DNA of 9,251 bases from an uncultured Oscillospiraceae bacterium (GTDB taxonomy: Bacteria > Bacillota > Clostridia > Oscillospirales > Oscillospiraceae). Of the stretch, positions 5,879-9,251 are shown piece by piece. Each line of letters starts with the position of its first letter. Position 1 is the first letter of the stretch. The notes beneath the pieces are model-generated. The model was not told the DNA's origin. It made no database searches and saw only the letters and a program-made list of their open reading frames with translations. Location of the stretch: the NCBI GenBank assembly GCA_900762005.1, contig CAAFEV010000066.1, positions 1-9,251 on the forward strand, read 5' to 3'. The position numbers and the translations under genes were made by a program.

Positions 5879-6245
5879 GCAAACGCACGATGCGCCGCTT
5901 TCTCCGAAAAAGAAGCGTGCACTGGTGGATTATCTGGCGATTCTGTTTGCTGTGGCGTTTTTGCTGGTCTGCATCTCGTTGGTCGTCAAGGTCATTGTCA
6001 TGCAGAACGACCTTGACGCAGCCAATCGTGGTGTCGGAGAGAGCATTCAATCCCTTGAAACCTCCGTGGACCGTCTTGAAAATGAAAACGAAGCACTTCG
6101 CCTGCTCTCCCTGGCGCAGGAGGCTCTGCGCAATGCGGACAGTGAAGCGTTTTCCGACCGGATGCAGCAGCTATCTCCTTATGCCGGATTCTTACCGGAA
6201 CAAAGTGCCGCAATTTACCGCGAGCTTTTGCATCTGCAACCATAA
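5868..6245 (+). CDS. Small single-pass membrane protein with coiled coil
   Basis: A 125-residue protein that I do not recognise by family. It has a short N-terminal tail with a basic patch (SPKKKR, 12-17), one transmembrane helix at about 22-45, then a likely coiled coil at ~46-90 (hydrophobic a/d positions Ile60, Leu63, Val67, Leu70, Leu77). The C-terminal ~35 residues are possibly globular. Positive-inside charge predicts N-in, C-out. The layout resembles FtsL/DivIC-type septal proteins, but no sequence signature supports homology. The start is backed by GGAGG (5857-5861) 6 bases ahead, and the gene overlaps the end of parB by 11 bases. Together with the strong ribosome site this argues that it is real and co-translated with parB. 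serS starts 20 bases later. Confidence 0.82.
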   Translation: MATEQTHDAPLSPKKKRALVDYLAILFAVAFLLVCISLVVKVIVMQNDLDAANRGVGESIQSLETSVDRLENENEALRLLSLAQEALRNADSEAFSDRMQQLSPYAGFLPEQSAAIYRELLHLQP

Positions 6246-6265
6246 TTGCAATATGAGGTGACAAC

Positions 6266-7555
6266 ATGTTAGACATTAAACGCATCAAAAACAATCCCGA
6301 AGCTGTCAAAGCAGGGCTGCGTGCAAAAGAGGTTGACTGCGACGAACAGATTGACCGCATTTTAGAGCTGGACGCACGACGGCGCGCTCTGATTCTGGAA
6401 ACCGAGACGGACAAGGCGGAGCAGAACCGCGTATCCAAGGAAATTCCGCTGAAAAAGAAGGCAGGCGAGGATGTTGCGCCGATTTTCCGCCGCATGACGG
6501 AGCTGAAGGCGCAGATAGCCGAAAACGACCGGCTATTAACCGAGGTAGAGGCGGAGTATCGCACGCTGATGCTTTCTCTGCCGAATTTACCAGACCCGGA
6601 CCTTGCCCCCGGCGGCAAAGAGAACAACGAGCCTTTGCGCTACTACGGCGAAAAGCACAGCTTTGACTTTCCGCCGAAGCACCATGTAGACCTCTGCAAC
6701 GATTTAGGGCTGATTGACTACGAGCGCGGTGCCAAGCTGGCCGGCACGGGCTTCTGGATTTATCGCGGTATGGGCGCACGTCTGGAGTGGGCACTGCTCA
6801 ACTACTTTATGGACTGCCATCTGAACGACGGCTATGAGCCGGTGATGCTGCCGCTGATGCTTGAATACCAGTGCGGCGAGACTGCGGGGCAGTTCCCGAA
6901 ATTTGCCGATGAGGTCTATAAAATTGAGAATCCGACCGACGAACGGCTGCACTTCATGCTTCCGACAGCGGAGACTGCGCTGGCAAGCCTGCATCGCGGT
7001 GAAATTCTGACCGAAGCGGAGCTTCCGCACAAGCTTTTTGCCTTTACGCCCTGCTTCCGCCGTGAAGCGGGCTCACACCGTGCGGACGAACGCGGAATGG
7101 TGCGCGGGCACCAGTTCAATAAAATCGAGATGTTCCAGTACACCCTGCCGGAGAAGTCCGACGAAGCGTTTGACGAGCTGGTCGGCAAGGCGGAGGCATT
7201 GGTCCGGAACTTAGGCTTCCACTTCCGCACGGTTAAGCTTGCCGCAGGCGACTGCTCGGCGTCGATGGCGCGAACCTACGACATTGAAATTCAGATTCCA
7301 TCGATGAACGGCTATAAAGAGGTCTCCTCCGTGTCGAACGCGCGGGATTATCAGGCGCGGCGCGGCAACATCCGTTTCCGCAGAGAGGCGACGGGCAAGA
7401 CGGAATTTGTCCATACCCTCAACGGCTCCGGGCTTGCGACCTCGCGTATTTTCCCGGCAATGGTCGAGCAGAATCAGCGTGCTGACGGCTCGGTTGTTGT
7501 GCCTGAGGTGCTGCGCAAGTATCTGGGCGGCATCGAGTGCATCGGGCGTCCGTAA
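6266..7555 (+). CDS. serS: Seryl-tRNA synthetase
   Basis: A 429-residue class II aminoacyl-tRNA synthetase charging tRNA-Ser with serine in the cytoplasm. The N-terminal ~100 residues form the long antiparallel coiled-coil arm that grips the tRNA variable arm. PTAET (233-237), motif 2 (CFRREAGSHRADERGMVRGHQF, ~263-284) and motif 3 (NGSGLATSR, 386-394, with the conserved Arg394) identify the catalytic core. Motif 3 continues with IFPAMVEQNQ, unlike the common TLVAILENYQ, and SSVSN (354-358) replaces the usual SSCSN, so it may belong to a divergent SerRS branch. GAGGTGA (6255-6261) precedes the ATG. There is no T-box leader in the 20-base gap, so expression presumably depends on the parA promoter. 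It ends before a strong terminator. Confidence 0.96.
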   Translation: MLDIKRIKNNPEAVKAGLRAKEVDCDEQIDRILELDARRRALILETETDKAEQNRVSKEIPLKKKAGEDVAPIFRRMTELKAQIAENDRLLTEVEAEYRTLMLSLPNLPDPDLAPGGKENNEPLRYYGEKHSFDFPPKHHVDLCNDLGLIDYERGAKLAGTGFWIYRGMGARLEWALLNYFMDCHLNDGYEPVMLPLMLEYQCGETAGQFPKFADEVYKIENPTDERLHFMLPTAETALASLHRGEILTEAELPHKLFAFTPCFRREAGSHRADERGMVRGHQFNKIEMFQYTLPEKSDEAFDELVGKAEALVRNLGFHFRTVKLAAGDCSASMARTYDIEIQIPSMNGYKEVSSVSNARDYQARRGNIRFRREATGKTEFVHTLNGSGLATSRIFPAMVEQNQRADGSVVVPEVLRKYLGGIECIGRP

Positions 7556-7572
7556 CGTAAGCATACGAAAAT

Positions 7573-7606
7573 CGCGCCGCCCTAAAGATGGGCGGCGCGG
7601 CTTTTT
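7573..7606. terminator. Convergent bidirectional terminator between serS and the EEP-fold gene
   Basis: A perfect 10-bp GC stem, CGCGCCGCCC (7573-7582) with GGGCGGCGCG (7590-7599), and a 7-base loop TAAAGAT. TTTTT (7602-7606) follows for the plus strand. On the minus strand GATTTT follows the same stem, so it should also stop the convergent gene, whose TAA stop (7605-7607) overlaps the plus-strand T-run. Confidence 0.92.
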
Positions 7607-9194
7607 ATTCTTCCTCCAAGGAGAATTCCAGCACAACCGGATTGTGATCGCTGTAAACGAAATCCTCCGAAAGGGTTCTGACCAGTGAGACGTTGACGTT
7701 ATCCGAGACGATGAAGCCGTCAATTACAAAGAACTGTGTCCCTCTGCTGGTCGGGTCATAGGGCTGATTTAAAAGACGGCAGGTCGGGGTGCTGCTGTCG
7801 TAGAAATAATCCCAGCCGGACGGCAGCGACTCCAGCTCTCCCGGCTTCCACTCTCTGTCGGGACGAATCGGATAGGTATCCGTCGCGCCCGGGAAGGACT
7901 GGTTGAAATCTCCTCCGACAATCACGTAATTGCCCTTTTCATACTCCTGTGTCATGAATTGCACAAGCTGCGCGGTCTGCTTTTCCTTGCCCTCACCGTT
8001 GTCATACGCCTCCATATGGACATTGATAATAACCAGCTCCTGCTCCCGTTTTTCCAGCGCAATGCGCGTCACAAGGAAGCAGCGTTTCTGGCTTGCCACC
8101 CGCGTCGGCCACGAGAACGGGCAGGGCAGACTGTAGCGCGTGGCGGAGGTAATGTCGTAGCGGCTGTAGGTTGCCAGGCCGGACTGCACCTTGCCGATGT
8201 GCTCCGTAAGCGGATAAGGCACATAATCGCACGAATAGTTCAATGCGAAGCGACTCTCGTAATCCTTTAACGCTTTTTCATAGGTAAGCCACTGATTTTT
8301 CTCAAAGCTGCGCGCACTGTCCTTATCGACCTCCTGCAACAGCATAAAATCCGCATTGCACGCCTCTAAAACTTCCTTAATACCTTCCATATTCTTCAAA
8401 ACGGTCTTTTCGGACTCGGGGTTGACCATCGCGCCGCCGTCCATAAAGAAATCCGTGTCCTCGTCCAGCCCCGCGTAGCCCGTGTTGAAGGACAAAATGC
8501 GCATCGTCTGCGACGGAGGGGCAAGCTGTTGCACGTTCACGGCACCGTGCTGTGCGTTTTCGGCATAGGCAGGCGAATACTCGGTCACGGACAGATAGCC
8601 GATAAGACCAGCCGCGCCGACCGCGAGCAACAGCGCAATCGCCAGCAGCCACTTGCCGATAAACAGCAGCACGCGCACCGTTGTCGGCAGCTTTTTGCGC
8701 CGTTTCTGCGGCGAATCAGTTTCCAAAAGCGGCTCGTCTCCCTGCGGGTAGTCCGGCTCCTGCGGATAATCCGGCTCGGGGAACAGCTGCGGCAGTTGCT
8801 GCGCATCCTCCGGCAGCTCATAACCCTGCGGCTCATTTTCCGGCGAAACCACCGGGTAAAAGAAATCGCTGTCAAGCGGCTGCGGCGGAATCACAGATTC
8901 CTGTAAACGGTCAAACGGTGCCGTCAACGGCGTACTCTCCGGAATATCCGCCGCTGCGGAAAAGGCATCGGATGCCTCCTCCGGCACAGCCTCCGGAAAC
9001 AGCGAATAAAACGGTTCCTCAGGAGCACTCTTCTCCCTCGGTGCTGTTGCCTCCTCCGAAAACACCTCGTCTCGCAAAGCTGCGCTGCCGTCGGAATAAT
9101 TCCCGTCCTCCGGCGCAGGTTCTATCTTCATTGCCTCGTCGGGCATTATATCCTGCTGTGCTTCCTCTTCGGGTGGGGTCAGATGTTCATCCAT
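7605..9194 (-). CDS. Membrane-anchored endonuclease/exonuclease/phosphatase-family protein
   Basis: A 529-residue protein from the ATG at 9194, chosen because AAAGGAGG lies 7 bases ahead. The open frame continues 17 codons upstream, but that stretch spans the ribosome site and -10. Residues 1-162 are acidic and proline-rich, probably disordered and cytoplasmic. KRRKK (164-168) precedes one transmembrane helix (~173-201), predicting N-in/C-out. Residues 231-529 form an EEP (DNase I-like, metal-dependent phosphoesterase) domain: Asn237 in SFNTGY, Glu288 in LLQEVD, His393 in NVHMEAY, Asp429 and Asn431 in GGDFN, Asp492 in IDGFIVS, and Asp516-His517 in SDHNP. All expected catalytic positions are present. 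It could be a cell-surface nuclease, a sphingomyelinase-like lipid phosphodiesterase or another phosphoesterase; the substrate cannot be read from sequence. It is convergent with serS and probably monocistronic. Confidence 0.88.
   Translation of the reverse strand: MDEHLTPPEEEAQQDIMPDEAMKIEPAPEDGNYSDGSAALRDEVFSEEATAPREKSAPEEPFYSLFPEAVPEEASDAFSAAADIPESTPLTAPFDRLQESVIPPQPLDSDFFYPVVSPENEPQGYELPEDAQQLPQLFPEPDYPQEPDYPQGDEPLLETDSPQKRRKKLPTTVRVLLFIGKWLLAIALLLAVGAAGLIGYLSVTEYSPAYAENAQHGAVNVQQLAPPSQTMRILSFNTGYAGLDEDTDFFMDGGAMVNPESEKTVLKNMEGIKEVLEACNADFMLLQEVDKDSARSFEKNQWLTYEKALKDYESRFALNYSCDYVPYPLTEHIGKVQSGLATYSRYDITSATRYSLPCPFSWPTRVASQKRCFLVTRIALEKREQELVIINVHMEAYDNGEGKEKQTAQLVQFMTQEYEKGNYVIVGGDFNQSFPGATDTYPIRPDREWKPGELESLPSGWDYFYDSSTPTCRLLNQPYDPTSRGTQFFVIDGFIVSDNVNVSLVRTLSEDFVYSDHNPVVLEFSLEEE
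8742..8777 (-). repeat. Two-unit 18-bp tandem repeat inside the EEP-fold gene
   Basis: Two adjacent 18-base units, differing at two positions, encode EPDYPQ twice (residues 140-151) in the acidic proline-rich region just before the membrane helix. Copy number may vary between strains. Confidence 0.8.
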
Positions 9195-9216
9195 ACGCTC
9201 CGCCTCCTTTGGACAT

Positions 9217-9245
9217 ATCATACCATGCTTTACGGACAAACGCAA
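9217..9245 (-). promoter_or_regulatory. Predicted promoter of the EEP-fold gene
   Basis: Reading the minus strand: -35 TTGCGT (9240-9245), a 17-base spacer, TGG and -10 TATGAT (9217-9222), an extended -10. The start codon lies 22 bases past the -10, with AAAGGAGG between. The extended -10 is identical to that of the parA promoter. Confidence 0.72.
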
Positions 9246-9251
9246 GCCCTA

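Noticed and set aside
6246..6265. A T-box or other riboswitch before serS
   Set aside because: The gap is 20 bases and contains only the ribosome site, with no room for a leader.
5998..6627. A 209-codon minus-strand open frame across orf125 and serS
   Set aside because: It is opposite conserved serS sequence and its composition (Ser/Arg-rich) is typical of an antisense shadow. There is no domain or ribosome-site support.
7211..7723. A 170-codon minus-strand open frame across the serS end and the terminator
   Set aside because: It runs through the terminator hairpin and opposite conserved SerRS motif 3, which is not credible as a gene.
9195..9245. N-terminal extension of the EEP-fold protein to an upstream ATG
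   Set aside because: The extra 17 codons would overlap the -10 and the AAAGGAGG ribosome site, which point to the ATG at 9194. The extension has no ribosome site of its own.

Overview
The window looks like an origin-proximal piece of a Clostridia (Bacillota) chromosome. Moderately high GC (mid-50s % by eye) and gene content would fit an Oscillospirales/Ruminococcaceae-type gut bacterium, but this placement is inference. The evidence is a chromosomal-type parAB pair, two exact 16-bp parS sites of the Bacillus Spo0J type, a Gram-positive-type LexA box, strong AGGAGG ribosome sites and near-consensus sigma-A promoters. There is no sign of phage, plasmid, transposon, CRISPR or RNA genes.

Layout. 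On the minus strand at the left lie an exported transglutaminase-like lipoprotein (23-1090) and, upstream of it in the same direction, a TRAM-domain 23S rRNA uracil-C5 methyltransferase of the RlmD/RumA type (1157-2506). An 80-bp divergent spacer (2507-2586) holds the rlmD promoter and parS site 1. To the right, on the plus strand, come a PflX-like radical SAM protein (2587-3465, TTG start), lexA (3535-4104) behind its own promoter and LexA box, and then a terminator hairpin that is itself parS site 2. A new promoter follows, driving parA (4236-4997), parB (4994-5878), a small membrane/coiled-coil protein (5868-6245) and serS (6266-7555). These four genes are overlapping or tightly spaced and look like one operon. 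A strong bidirectional terminator separates serS from a convergent minus-strand gene (7605-9194) for a membrane-anchored endonuclease/exonuclease/phosphatase-fold protein with a long acidic, proline-rich N-terminal region.

How the parts fit. ParB should load at the two parS sites about 1.6 kb apart and ParA should act on that complex, so the window probably contains part of the chromosome's centromere-like region. One parS lies in the 5' leader of rlmD, abutting its Shine-Dalgarno. The other forms the core of the lexA terminator, just upstream of the parA promoter. DNA segregation, SOS control and transcription termination are thus packed into a few hundred bases. I see no wholly new gene system. 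The most interesting items are the dual-use parS/terminator palindrome, the small FtsL/DivIC-like protein translationally coupled to parB, and the type II membrane EEP-fold protein.
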